Source: Trema orientale (lineage: Eukaryota; Streptophyta; Magnoliopsida; Rosales; Cannabaceae). Taken from it: a DNA stretch of 64,000 bases. The position numbers were made by a program, and so were the translations under genes. Under the pieces are notes generated by a model, which made no database searches, had not been told where the DNA came from, and was given only the letters and a program-made list of their open reading frames with translations. How positions within the stretch are numbered: position 1 is the first letter of the stretch; each line of letters starts with the position of its first letter. Shown here in pieces: positions 36,601-47,689 of the stretch. The stretch lies in NCBI GenBank assembly GCA_002914845.1, contig JXTC01000055.1, positions 634,162 through 698,161 of the forward strand, in the 5' to 3' direction.

Positions 36601-39600
36601 AAATTGGCTAGAGTGTTTGAAAACCTTGCATTTGATTTGGCATGCTTGATTGGTGAGCTTGTCATCTCTATTTTTGTTCCTTACAGACTTGTTTGAAAAC
36701 TATTTTTGTAGGCTTTGGAATTGTTCAGGAAGCAGGGAGTGGACTTTTTAGTTGCAACTGATGTGGCTGCTCGTGTGAGTAGAAAATCTCATTATTTATT
36801 TGGTTCTTTTTCATTTATGTTTTCAAAACTGCATTGCTGCTCTCATATCTGTTTGTATTGTAATTATGCCTGATATGTGCGAATTTGGCTCCTTGGAGTT
36901 TGGCCGGTGTTGATGTTACAGTGATAATCACTGGTCTGCATCACACCAAATTTGTCATGCATAGCAGTGCCGTTTCATAGAAATAAGTGGTTTTACTGGT
37001 GTTTGATTTTGACATCAATAGTTGGTTTTTGCGTCTCTAGGGACTTGACATAATTGGTGTTCAAACAGTCATAAACTATGCATGTCCTCGCGATCTTACA
37101 AGGTGAATATTGCCCCTTTTTACTATTTTCAAAATTTTAATCTACTTCTCAGTTACTATCCTGGGATTTTGTCAGTGTTTTTACTGATTTGCATGTGGAC
37201 GCATGGTCTGTGCTTACACCTGGCTCACTTTGTACAGCTATGTTCATCGAGTGGGACGTACAGCAAGAGCTGGTAGAGAAGGTTATGCTGTTACATTTGT
37301 GACAGATAATGATCGATCCCTTCTAAAAGCTATTGTGAGTGCTTCCGCTTCTTATGTTCTTCCGCCTTTTCTTAATTTATTCGAATTTTTTTACTTTCAA
37401 AGGGGCATAGCGGTAGAATCTAATTTCAGTTTTTTATTTATATATTGATTTTATGAGATATAGGAATGAGCTAATTACGTGCTTCTTATCGAGGTTTAGA
37501 AAATTGTGATTTTCTTTGGACTTTCTTCGGATAGGTCATTCTTGTTCTTAATGTTTTCGTCAATTATCTGGACTTGTGGAGTAAATTACAATTCATGTAC
37601 TTATAAATTAATACGTTTATATGTGAATATATGCATGGATGAATAGTATGCTTAATTTGCATTGTAGTTTTGAGCTGATGTATGTTTTATGTACTTATTT
37701 TGATGCTTTTATTAATGAATTAATGGAAAGATTGATGATATCAAGTATGTGGATTTGTACTTAATAGGCAAAAAGGGCTGGTTCAAAGCTGAAAAGCCGA
37801 ATTGTTGCAGAACAATCTATTTCAAAGTGGTCTAAGATAATTGAGCAGATGGAAGATCAAGTGGCTTCAATTCTTCAAGAAGAGAGGTTATGCAGTGGGT
37901 TTTTTTTTTTTTTTTTTCCCCCCTTCAATTGAAGGTGTTTATGAGTTGATTCGACAATACGTATTGACACTGAATATGTGCAGGGAAGAGAGAGTACTTA
38001 GAAAAGCTGAAATGGAAGCAACAAAGGTGTTTGATTCCACTTCTCCCTCAATGCTTACTTGAATGCTAACGTTTTTGGGAGCACAGTTGTAATATTCATT
38101 ATTTACTCTATATGCTATTGTTTGATGCGTGCAGGCAGAAAACATGATCGCTCACAAGGATGAAATCTTTTCACGCCCCAAAAGGACATGGTTTGTGACA
38201 GAAAAGGAGAAGAAATTTACAGCAAAGGCATCTAAGGTGACCGTTAAATAATCACCTCTTAAGAAATGAAGACATCTTTGTGTCTCCATTAAATAAAAGA
38301 AGAAGTGGCTGCTTATAGTATTAAATAAAAGAAAAGAAAATATACAAGATGTGCTTGAACTTAAAGATGAAATCTGTAGTCTTAAATTAGGGGGGGGGGG
38401 GGGGGCGGGGATGGAGATGTGCTTGAAATGGCTCTTTGAACGGGGTTCTATTTTCCCCTCCTGTTGTATCACCTCATTAGGTAGGTAGTTGCTATACTAT
38501 TTTTAGCAGAATTTACTGAAAGGTGTTGGATATTCATAATGTAATATAGCCATTATGGTTCCACATTTTATTTTTATTATCTCCAATTGGTATGAAAAGA
38601 CATGATTCTTCTTTTCAGAGTATAAGTTGACTCTTCTTCCGTGTTAATAGAAGTAAGCAATGCATTATTTTCTTAGCCTACAACTCTTTGCTGTTGATTG
38701 TGTGAAATAAAGTCTTATCTCTTTAATAGACTGAATTGAATTATCTTAGAAGTTTTTTGCTATCAGGGGAAGCTAAAGATTAATTTGTACTCTCTATTGA
38801 CAGGCAACTTCGGAAAAGGAAAAACTCTCTGGAAATGAGGTAATCAGTGCTCAACAGGCCGAAGACCTAAAGATGAAGGAAAAGAGGAAACGAGAACGCG
38901 AGGTGACTAATCTGCATCTTTCCTGTTCCTATTTCTTGATGAATGTGGATGGTTGAAAAATATAACATTATACACATTATTTGCTGATTCCTTTTGAGCA
39001 GAAAAATTTGCCCAGGAAGAAACGCCGAAAACTGGAAGCAGCTAGGGAAATGTTAGAGTATGAAAATGAAAGTGAAAAGTTAGAAGTATGTCCTTCCCAT
39101 ACTCCCTTTGTTTTACCTCTTGTTGCTATTTGCCATGTAAACTCTTTTTTTCTGTGTACTTTGGCTGTCATTCTCTCTTCTGCCATAGTTGCCTATTAAG
39201 CTTCCATTATTAGATATCTATGCAGCTGGTCGGAGATTACCTCCATGAAATGCAGTGTATCTAAAGCATAGTTTGGCTAGTAGTACCGTTGGACTCTTAT
39301 TGATATATTATTGTAGGGTAGTGGAAATCAAAAAGAAAAGAGTGGAATGTCACTTGTTGATCTGGCTTACCGACGCGCAAAAGCTGTGAAGGCTAAGAAA
39401 AAGGCGGTGGATGCTGGCAAGATTGTGGTGAAGGCCACCAAGAAATCTAAGCGTTCTTCACAAAGGACTCAGTCAAGGACCGGAGAGATGCGGGATCTAT
39501 TTGAAAGTGACATGAGTGAGAGGAAGCAAAAAAGAAACACCAGTGGATCAGGATTGAAAAAATCCAAGCATTCCTTTAAAAGCAAGTCAAGGTATGAAGC

Positions 39601-39924
39601 ATGTTCTGTATATTCTTTCTGTTAAGGTTTGTTTCTTCTAAGAGTTCTTTTATTGTGTATGTGGGATGTGTTCTAGGTACAAATTATATTTTGGACAAAC
39701 ATTGCAAAGAAGATGACGTAGATAAGTGGGTTTAATCTAGGTTCAAGCCAGGTCAAATATATTCTGCAGTTAAAAGTCAACACCAACTTTAGAGCCTAGG
39801 CATAAGGCTTGCACTTGATATGACATTAATTTGGCATTTTTAACAAGAACAATTTTTGCTGGACATTTAGCTGGTGAATATTTTATATCTAATGGATTAT
39901 GTTTCCAGGTATAAGCGCCGATAG
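33611..39924 (+). CDS. RH28: DEAD-box ATP-dependent RNA helicase, RH28 / Drs1 / DDX27 type
   Basis: Nineteen exons: 33611-33943, 34036-34218, 34310-34378, 34462-34568, 35320-35398, 35645-35818, 35984-36132, 36275-36370, 36483-36585, 36712-36774, 37041-37102, 37238-37334, 37768-37886, 37984-38026, 38135-38236, 38804-38902, 39002-39085, 39317-39591, 39909-39924. Every join is in frame; 750 residues ending KSRYKRR. Acidic N-terminus ([19 protein letters not shown]). Helicase motifs in order: Q motif ending KPTPIQ, motif I GSGKT (split by intron 3), [16 protein letters not shown] at 298-301, SAT at 329-331, VIIF, ATDVAARGLDI and [11 protein letters not shown] at 476-486. The C-terminus is Lys/Arg-rich and coiled ([16 protein letters not shown]), fitting nucleolar location. 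Yeast Drs1 and human DDX27 act in 60S ribosome assembly; the same role is inferred. The ATG at 33611 is used because the frame upstream has no ATG. Confidence 0.95.
38390..38410 (+). repeat. guanine run in RH28 intron
   Basis: Sixteen consecutive G, then C and four G, on the coding strand of intron 15. Could form a G-quadruplex in DNA or pre-mRNA. Such runs are also prone to sequencing error. Confidence 0.7.
38549..38587 (+). repeat. 39-bp segment shared with the MULE at 43780
   Basis: This piece of RH28 intron 15 (starting GCCATTATGGTTCCAC, ending TATCTCCAAT) occurs again without change at 43810-43848, in the same orientation, just inside the left terminal repeat of the Mutator-like element. 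Confidence 0.85.
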
Positions 39925-40258
39925 CAACTTCTAGTCGCCTATGTTGAGGTGTCAAGCAAGATGGCGCAAGTAACAACCTATGTAGGTTTCCCCCCTGTTA
40001 TGAGTTGTAGTTCTTAGCAAAGCAATTTTGGCAGAGAATAGTAGGTCGACACCATGGGGGAGAGATAACAATGTCTCCCTTTGGTTTATCTAATGTAATT
40101 TTATTTTTCTTCTATTTATTTGTCTATTTTTGTAAGAAACTTTCTGATGTGGGTGCAAATAATTGAGTCTTCGTTTATCAATTTTGGTTGGACCTGTGGG
40201 CACCGGGGGCAAAAAGGGGTTCCCTGGATCATAGAAAACTAGCGGATATACTAGTTTT
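39925..40258. other. 3' flank of RH28 gene
   Basis: Probable 3' untranslated region, with TAATTTTATTTTTC-type polyadenylation-like sequence near 40095-40110. No gene. Confidence 0.35.
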
Positions 40259-40324
40259 ACTTAATGTTTCAGTTGGGCCAGACGTCATTAAAACTTAATG
40301 TTTCAGTTGGGCCAGACGTCATTT
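40259..40324. repeat. 34-bp tandem duplication
   Basis: The unit ACTTAATGTTTCAGTTGGGC plus CAGACGTCATT occurs at 40259 and again at 40293. Confidence 0.8.
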
Positions 40325-40353
40325 TGCTTCTGAGTTTGGACCTCTACCTCCTG

Positions 40354-40870
40354 TAGGAATGGCAACGTGGCAGATTGGGGACGGTTTTTTAATTACCGTC
40401 CCCATCCCTAAAAGCCAATCGTGATAACGTACACGCCCTATTAACCATTCTTTTACGTACACGTCCCATTAACCATTCTTTTAGATGCAGGGACGGTGCC
40501 TGGAATAACTAACAGATAATGGATAATGGAGAAAATTATGGTTACTTATTACCCGCTGATAATGACAAAATAAGAAAAAAATATTAAGATAAAAATGCTA
40601 AATTTTTTATAATTAACAAAAATTAAAGACAACAATATATTAAATAATTTTTAAAATCTAAAATTCAAATATATAAGTATATATCTCTCTAAAATTATAA
40701 TTTTACCAAAGATATATGAATATAAGTAGTGTAAAATTAAATAAATATGTATGAATAATGATTTTTTTTATGTAAATATATATATTGAGGCGGATACGGT
40801 GTCCGTATATTAATGGTGCGGTTATAATAACTACGGATACTTGTAACTGTGGGTTATATTGTTATCCCTA
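40354..40870. mobile_element. hAT-like MITE, relative of 52522-53082
   Basis: TAGGAATGGCAA at the left and TTGTTATCCCTA at the right, flanked by ACCTCCTG (40346-40353) and ACATCTTG (40871-40878), 6 of 8 matching. The left region (GGGGACGGTTTTTTAATTAC and CCATTCTTTTAGATG) is the inverse of the right part of the element at 52522, so the two are the same family in opposite orientation. A short internal duplication (CCCATTAACCATTCTTTTA) is present. Non-coding. Confidence 0.65.
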
Positions 40871-40969
40871 ACATCTTGTATTGTTTTGTTTAGGAGAAAA
40901 AGAAACTGACTAATGTGATACTCATTTAGGGGAGTGCTAGTTGGATTTTATTATACTTTTGAACTATAA

Positions 40970-41252
40970 GGCTATGTTTGGAATTTGAATTTTAGTAAGG
41001 AAAAAAATTATGAGTGGAAAGTTAAAGGAAAAGTAGAAGAAAAATATTAAATTTTAATAAAATTCAGTTTTCAAAACTCTCTCATAATCGTTTCATTTTA
41101 ATTTAAAGCTTCCAAATTTACTGAAAAATGTCCTTTATAGAATTTTCATAAAAAATTTTCTTTCAATTTTTGATAAAATTCAAACAAAAAAAAATGAAAT
41201 TTTTAAAAAATTATTTTTTTTCCTCACTAAAATCTGAGATCCAAACGGAGCT
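40970..41252. mobile_element. Tourist-like MITE with TAA duplication
   Basis: GGCTATGTTTGGAATTTGAA and following TTTTAGTAAGGAAAAAAA at the left; the inverse ending CCAAACGGAGCT at the right. TAA on both sides (40967-40969 and 41253-41255) fits a PIF/Harbinger insertion. 283 bp, non-coding. Confidence 0.65.
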
Positions 41253-41466
41253 TAAAATGTGAGAGATTTTAGTTTAAAATAGAGTGCAAATAGCACTTAC
41301 TCATTTATCTCGAAGCAGTCATATATAATCTCTTCCCCCCTCCCCCCCCAAAAAAAAAAAAAAAAACGTAAATAAAGCCATCTAGACATCTTTTCTTAAC
41401 TAGGGCATAAAGTATGGGCCTGAAATCTCAAATTCTGAACTGGGTTAGGCATGAGTTTTAAGTTAT

Positions 41467-41783
41467 GAGAAATTTAAGTGGATGATCAATATTTTAAATT
41501 TGATTAAGTAGATGTCCATTTTCAATATTTTATAGCTAAATGTCCAGGTATATAGCTAAATGTCCAGGTATATATACTTTTATAGCTAAATGTCCAGGTA
41601 TATATTTCAATATTTTTAGTTACTGTACTAAAATGTACTGGGTACATAATTTTTTGTACTTGGTATATAAAATTTTACACTTAGTATATAAACATATATA
41701 CCGGACATTTTACTATAATATTTGACAAATGGATTTTTACTTAAATTGGACCCAAAATTTAGTCATATTTCTATAAGCCCCTT
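41467..41783 (+). mobile_element. about 300-bp MITE, copy A
   Basis: Starts GAGAAATTTAAGTGGATGA and ends ATTTCTATAAGCCCCTT. Left and right ends are imperfect inverted repeats (AGAAAT, ATGACCAA, AGTAAATGTCC blocks in the family). In this copy the unit TATAGCTAAATGTCCAGGTA is present three times (41532, 41551, 41581), unlike copies B and C. Confidence 0.6.
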
Positions 41784-42437
41784 AAGTTATTCCTGTGGTT
41801 GTATGTATAATTTTTTGAGAACAGCTATAAAACTAATACATTTTTTGTAGAGAAATTTAAGCTTAGTATCCGTTTTTAAAACTTATTTTTTATAAATACT
41901 TATTTTTAATTTTTCTTTCAAAAATACACATTTTTATGGTCCACATTTCATATACAAAATATGAGTGGCCCATATTTATAATATAAATTTTATCCAAGGT
42001 ACACATTTCGTATATAAAATATAAACGGTATATATTTACAATGTAAATGTTTACCACAATTTATATTTTTTATTATAAATTTAACTTATGTTATACATTT
42101 TAAAATATGTGCCAATTTTTAGTGTAATTTTTATTTATGAAATGTAAATCACAGTATACATTTCATACATTAAATGTATACCGTGATCTATATTTGATGT
42201 GTAAAACAATGATGGTCTACATATCTCCAAAAACGGATATAAAAATAGGTATTTATGAATAAAAATAAAAACGAGTATTTATGAAAATATTGTTTTCAAA
42301 ATGGGTATTCATGAACTTTTTCCCTTTTAAAAAAACTGGTATATATGAAACACTCCAGATTGTGAAAAGATATTTGCTTATTTAAGCGTAAACGGGATCT
42401 AATTTCTGGCAGTGAAAGACCCAAGACTGATAAATTA
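41784..42437. repeat. AT-rich palindromic repeat between two inverted MITEs
   Basis: Blocks such as CACATTTCATATACAAAAT, TATATTTACAATGTAAAT and their inverses. Outer parts (TTATAAATACTTATTTTT near 41890; ATGGGTATTCATGAAC near 42300) are inverted. Related to the repeat at 11160-11387, and a fragment at about 55595-55645. No gene. Confidence 0.45.
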
Positions 42438-42731
42438 AAGGGGCTTATAGAAATTTGACCAAAATTTAGGCCCAATTTCAGTAAATGTCTATTTGTCAAA
42501 TGTTATAGCAAAATATCTGGTATATATGCTTATATACCAAGTGTAAAATTTTATATACTAAGTATAAAAAATTATATACCTAGTACATTTCAGTACAGTA
42601 ACTAAAATTGGTAGATATGTTTATCTACCAAGTGTAAAAATATATATACGTGGACATTTAGCTATAAAATTTTAAAAGTGGACATCTACTTAATTAAATT
42701 TAAAATCTTGGTCATCCACCTAAATTTTTCT
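42438..42731 (-). mobile_element. about 300-bp MITE, copy B (inverted)
   Basis: Same family as copies A and C but reversed: begins AAAGGGGCTTATAGAAATTT and ends ACCTAAATTTTTCTAA. Together with copy A it forms an inverted pair around 650 bp of AT-rich repeat. Confidence 0.6.
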
Positions 42732-43187
42732 AAATTAAATGGGTTAGAAGTTGGGCTTTTTAGCCAAACGATCGAATTTTGGATCAAAGTTTGCAAAATG
42801 ACCATTTTTAAACACTGTAAAAAAATTGCCGAATTTTAAAAATTATTTAAACAATTACCGTTTTTCATATTTAGTCTATCAAAATATATTCATTTATTTT
42901 TTGAAAATTAATTAATTTCATAAAAAATGGTTTACTTTATAAAAAAAAAAATAGATCAACTAAAAAATGGCCATTTATCAAAATAATTTATAAAACAGTC
43001 ATTTTTATTAAATAGGTGTAAAAATAGCGTCTGAAAGAAAAGGCCAGTTCTTATAATACTCTTAGAAGTACGTTAAGACCATAAAATGAAGCTAGTGGGC
43101 CTCAAATACGATAGCCCAAGATAGAGCATGCGCATTATTTAAGGGTCTATTTACAAAATTCCAGGCCCAAGATACCAAAAATTGAAA

Positions 43188-43545
43188 AATCCCGGATGGA
43201 CTGATTTTTTTTGAAAAATCCCGGATTGATTTAGAAAAATATCACTTTTAAAAGTATTATTAGAAAAATAACACTTTTAAAAAATATTTAGAAAAATACC
43301 ATTTTTTCTTTAAATTTGGTATTTTTCAATGGTACTTGAGGTAACCAGTTAGATTACTTAGAGTAACCAATCCTGTTCTTTGAAGTAACTGTTCAAGTTA
43401 CCTCAGGTAATTCGACTAGTTACCTTAAGTATCTCATCAATCACTAAAAAATGATATTTTTCTAAATACTTTTAAAAGTGACATTTTTATAATTAAATCC
43501 GAGATTTTTCAGAACAATTTTAAATTTCGGGATTTCTCAATTTTT
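43188..43545. repeat. AT-rich MITE-like repeat, best-kept copy
   Basis: Bounded by AAATCCCGGAT / AATTTCGGGATTT. TTAGAAAAATATCACTTTTA-type blocks at both ends are inverted copies, with a centre of ACTTGAGGTAACCAGTTAG-like motifs. Same family as 17150-17822. Confidence 0.5.
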
Positions 43546-44209
43546 TTTGAAAAAATACTATAAAAAATCAAATTTCCTCTTATTTAAGCGTAAACTGCCA
43601 GAAATAGATGGAAAATGGGCCTTTTCCTTTTATGTCCATCGGGCCTTATATAGTGAAACGTGCCGATAGCCCAAATTTCGGAAAATGAAGGGTTCAACAA
43701 GTTAATGGGCTTCAGATTGGGTCCTAATAAGAAATGGGTCAATATTTGGTAATTATAAAGTCCAGTCTGGTTATCAGAAGAGAAAATGACATGGATAGGA
43801 CTAATTTGGGCCATTATGGTTCCACATTTTATTTTTATTATCTCCAATAAGTCTTTTTAGGACCAAAAATTGGGGTCCACATGAAGCAAATGACCAAATA
43901 CCCTCTTAAAACTCTCAGTCAACTCAGTGACATGACTATACCCATCATACATAACTTCACACTTCCCCATAAAACCCTATTTCTTCCTCTTCTTTGCTCC
44001 TTTCTCTCTCCAGTTCTCTTTCTCTTATCTCTCTCTCTATTCTCTATTTTCTCTCAAGCTGAAATAAAAAACCCACAAAAAAAAAATTAAAAATCATTAA
44101 AAATTATTGTGGAATTGAAAAACGGTTCACCCAAATTAGTTTTTAAGATCTTTAACCTATTGTTCTCGTCTCAACGAACCAAAAAGTCTCAAAATAACCA
44201 AAATCCATT

Positions 44210-44296
44210 ATGTCGGAACTTTGCATCGAAATCAAGAACTTCGGCGAAGAAGAAGGCAGTAGAAGAGAAGAAGATTTCAGTGAATCGACCGATTAG
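44210..44296 (+). other. short ORF of unknown origin inside the MULE
   Basis: 28 codons, MSELCIEIKNFGEEEGS..., acidic, following a pyrimidine-rich leader and a CATAAAACC TATA-like box near 43967. It might be the first exon of the element's former gene or a captured host sequence. Not recognised. Confidence 0.25.
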
Positions 44297-44509
44297 AAAG
44301 AAAAGAGGCCGATAGAATATGATAGAAAAATTCGATTTTTTTTAGTGTTTATGCAAAAATCTTTATTTTTTAAGTTTGTCTATGTCTATTTCTCTTTATG
44401 TCATGGAATGAGATTTTTTGTAAAAATTTTGGCAGGTTTGTCTATATCCATGTCATTTTTTATTTGCTATAGAAACAATTTTGGGTAAAACCCTTTATGG
44501 GATATTTTA

Positions 44510-46060
44510 ACGTGGGGTCAAATTATTCTAGATGTAAGGTTAATTTTTTCTTGACCCCAAGTCAAGTTCTTCTTCATCTTCCTTGGGTCAAGTCACACTT
44601 AACCTGAGGTCAAGTCTCACTTGACCTTAGGTCAGATCTCACTTGATCCTCACTTGTTTGATTTAATTTAATATTTTACTATTTTCCAGCAGAGACTGTG
44701 GAATGCTTGCGATGAAGTACGCTGAGTTCATGATGTCCGACAAGCTTGTTACCAAGGTCACTACAGAGAAGATGGAATACTTTTGTCATAAGCTTGTATG
44801 CGAGTTGTATTATCATACATTGCAGAAAGAGGAGCCGAAACTGACAAAAAGGAGTGATCTAATTTCTAGGGGAAAGACAATAATTTATTTTAGGGATATA
44901 TTTTAGACATTCTTTTCGTTATTCATATTTAGTTTTTACTTTTGTTTTGTTGTATTGGCAAAACTATCATCTTGTCTATAATTATCTATTTAGCATATTT
45001 TTCAGTGAAGCTCAGTTCATTTAATAAATAATTTATCAACTACTCCATGTCAAAAATAACTTGACCCTATGTCAAATATTACTTGACCTCAGGTCAATTA
45101 TTACTTGACCCTAGGTCAAGTTGATAAGTAAAACTTAACCTAGGGTCAAGAACAACTTTATGGGCTTTGAAGTAATAATCTGTTAGAGTTACCTTAGATC
45201 AGATTATTTTTGACTACAGGTCAAATTATTTTGCACTTCCTTTCAAGTTATTCTTAACTTCATGCCAAATTGTTTTTGAGAAAGTATATAAATTTAAGAA
45301 CACATTACATAACATCGTGATCAAGTTTCATATCAAACTACGCTTGAGTACTAACGTCACGACCCTACTAAAAATATTGCTGACTCCAAGTCAATCACTT
45401 ATTTACCTTAAATCAATTACTTTTTAATCTTGGGTCAAGAACATCTTAACCCTAAGTCAATCACTTCTTGACCCGAAGTCAAGAAAAACTTGACTCCAAG
45501 CCAATAATTTCTTGACCCTAAATCAAGAACTAAGTTAAAAAAAATTCATCACTTGTGGTCAGGAAGTTCTTGACCCCAAATCAATAACTTTTTGACACTA
45601 TGTCAGGAACTTCTTAACCCTAAGTCAAGAACTTCATGACTCAAAATCAAGAACATCCTGATTACAGGTAAAAAAATAGCTAAAATTTAGTATTAGCACT
45701 GATCTGGTTGTTGGGATTTCTTTTAGAGTGTAATTTTAGAATTTATCTCAACTAAGTTTAAATTAAATGAACTCTATATAAGTGATCTTATTGTTGAGAA
45801 GAGTATTTTTTATGTCCACAAAATAACTCAAAAACCATATCCTTAGAATAATGTCTTCCATAATATATAAATTGATATATTTAATAAATGAAGGAGAAAT
45901 GAATTCAAAATGATAAGGCACTGTTCAAAATATTTTGAATACAGGTCAAGATTAAATTGACTCCACAGCATCATATTAACCAAAAGTGAAAATAATTTTG
46001 ACCTAAGGTCAAGTTAGTCTTGACTATAAGTCAAGATTAGTTTGACTTACGACGTGAAAA
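44510..46060. repeat. array of degenerate TTGACC...GGTCAA palindromes
   Basis: More than two dozen partly palindromic units of the form CTTGACCCTAGGTCAAG, spaced irregularly by AT-rich bases, clustered at 44510-44655, 45050-45160, 45375-45670 and 45990-46055. Best examples: TTGACCCTAGGTCAAG near 45106 and TTGACCTCAGGTCAA near 45084. One or two units occur in the short MULE relatives at 9396, 9644 and 54292. Confidence 0.8.
44690..44906 (+). pseudogene. C-terminal exon of a Ulp1-type (C48) cysteine protease, transposon-borne
   Basis: After a good acceptor (ATTTTCCAG, ending 44689) the frame reads RDCGMLAMKYAEFMMSDK and continues VTKVTTEKMEYFCHKL, VCELYYH. DCG holds the catalytic Cys of the His-Asp-Cys triad, and the following KYAEF, RM..FR.KL and ELYYH pattern matches Ulp1-like proteins carried by plant MULEs. 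The upstream parts with the His and Asp are missing; the 360 bases between the short ORF at 44210 and this exon do not encode them. The piece is therefore a non-functional remnant. Confidence 0.7.
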
Positions 46061-46371
46061 CGAGATCTATAAGACATTAAGAAGACGATAAATACACCAA
46101 AATATAGAATTTTTAGCTCATTATTACCCAGATCAGTATTATGGTCCTTCTTAAAATATCACTCACTCATTATCAACCATGAAAAAATATTTTTGAAAAA
46201 AAATACTTATTTATTTACCTTCAAAGTCCTAAAAACTCTCCACCTATCATTGCCAAACTTATTTCCAACTGAGGTTTTTAATAAACTGTAAAAAGGCTGT
46301 TAAGAAAGAGAAAAAGGGAGAGGTGGAGATAGAGAGAGAGAGATAAAGAAATACGAAGATAAACCATCAAG

Positions 46372-46411
46372 AAGAAGAAGAAGAAGAAGAAGAAGAAGAA
46401 GAAGAAGAAGA
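46372..46411. repeat. AAG microsatellite
   Basis: About thirteen consecutive AAG/GAA triplets, followed by a GA run at 46422-46447, inside the right part of the MULE. Confidence 0.85.
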
Positions 46412-46865
46412 AGAGGAAAAGAGAGAGAGAGAGAGAGAAAGAGAGAGTGGGAATACCCAAACTTTCATGTTCCTCATGAGATAGGAGAGTTTAATCAAGC
46501 AAGAGAGAAAAAAGTGGTTTCATATTTTTCATGAGATGGAAGCCAAACTCTGGTTTTAGAGAGAGAACTGAGAAGAAGAAGTGAGAGAAAATGAAAATAG
46601 AAGGAAAAAAAGGGGAAAACTGTAGCAAAATGAAATGACATCAATTTAATGCTCCCACCTACCAAGTCCTCACTTTTGGCCAAGGGTAGAGTAGGAAACC
46701 CATTTTTTTCTCTCTCTACCTAGTCTTAGATTTTGGTTCCAAAAAAATCAGTATATGAACATAGTCTTAAAAAAGAAAAAATGACCTCAAACAGTCCTAT
46801 CTATATCCTGTTCTCTTATCAGAATTCAAATGGTCCAACATCTAAAAGAAATGGGACTAGTTTTA

Positions 46866-47316
46866 GTCTATGTTTGGTAGGAGGGAAAAGGGAGAGGAAG
46901 GAAGGGGTAGGAGGAAAAATGGGAAGGAAAAAAATTAGTTGTTTGGTAGGAAGGAAAAGGAAGAGGAAGAGAAAATGGAGGAGAAAAGAGGAGGAAAAAA
47001 AGTGAGGTAGGGCCCACAAAAATTTTCCACTCCAAATTAGAGAGAAAATAATATTATATATATACATATTCAGTAGATATTAGAAAAGTAATTTACCCAA
47101 TTACAAAAAATAAATTTATCAAATTAACTTTGCATATTAATTTTTAAAATCATAATATTGAGGGTAAAATAGTCATTTTCAAACAAATTAGTTTTCGTTC
47201 CTCTCTTTATACCAAACAACTATGGGGGAAAGACACTTTCACTTCCATTCTATACATTCTCTCTCTCCTAATTTTTTCTTCTCTCCAATTTCCTTTCCTC
47301 TCTACCAAACATAGCC
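46866..47316. mobile_element. Tourist-like MITE with TTA duplication
   Basis: GTCTATGTTTGGTAGGAGG left and CTCTACCAAACATAGCC right, inverted. TTA on both sides (46863-46865 and 47317-47319). Purine-rich left arm and pyrimidine-rich right arm, 451 bp, non-coding. It lies only 41 bases right of the MULE's duplication. Confidence 0.65.
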
Positions 47317-47689
47317 TTAAAATCCTCGGGACCACCCCCATTTATCTCAGTAAAATGGATAATGAAAAACAGATGTGAAAAAAATAAAATTAAATTCAAA
47401 CAATGCTTAAAATAGAGATGGGACTAGTCGTAAAATTGAGGTTTCTCAGTATTAAAAATTAGCTTAAAATAGTTGAATTACGGGTTATTATTCAAAAAGA
47501 CCCTGAGTTTTTTAATTTAGCAAAAAAAAAAAAAAAACCCTAGATTTTCGATTATTTAAAAAAACCTTTTCTTTGTTTAATTTTAGTTAAAAAAAAAGAA
47601 AACCCTTGAGTTCTTAGTTATATCAAATAAAATTTTTAGATTATAAAATTATTGTGAAAATTTATAAGCGCACAAAATTGTAACAGGCA

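Larger units (their letters stand above)
43780..46815. mobile_element. 3.0-kb Mutator-like element with Ulp1 remnant
   Basis: Perfect 9-bp duplication TTATCAGAA at 43771-43779 and 46816-46824. Terminal inverted repeats GAGAAAATGACATGGATAGG (left) and, inverted, GAGAACAGGATATAGATAGG (right), about 24 of 31 bases matching. Inside, in order: a 39-bp segment identical to RH28 intron 15, a promoter-like stretch with CT-rich leader (43980-44055), a short ORF (44210-44296), a Ulp1 C-terminal exon (44690-44906), and a palindrome array (44510-46060), then GA/AAG-rich repeats. No mudrA-type transposase seen. Ulp1 (C48) genes are known cargo of plant MULEs (Kaonashi-type); placing this element there is inference. 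Confidence 0.82.

Noticed and set aside
46278-46460. 60-codon frame of Phe/Ser/Leu
   Set aside because: Translation of the AAG/GA microsatellite on the opposite strand.
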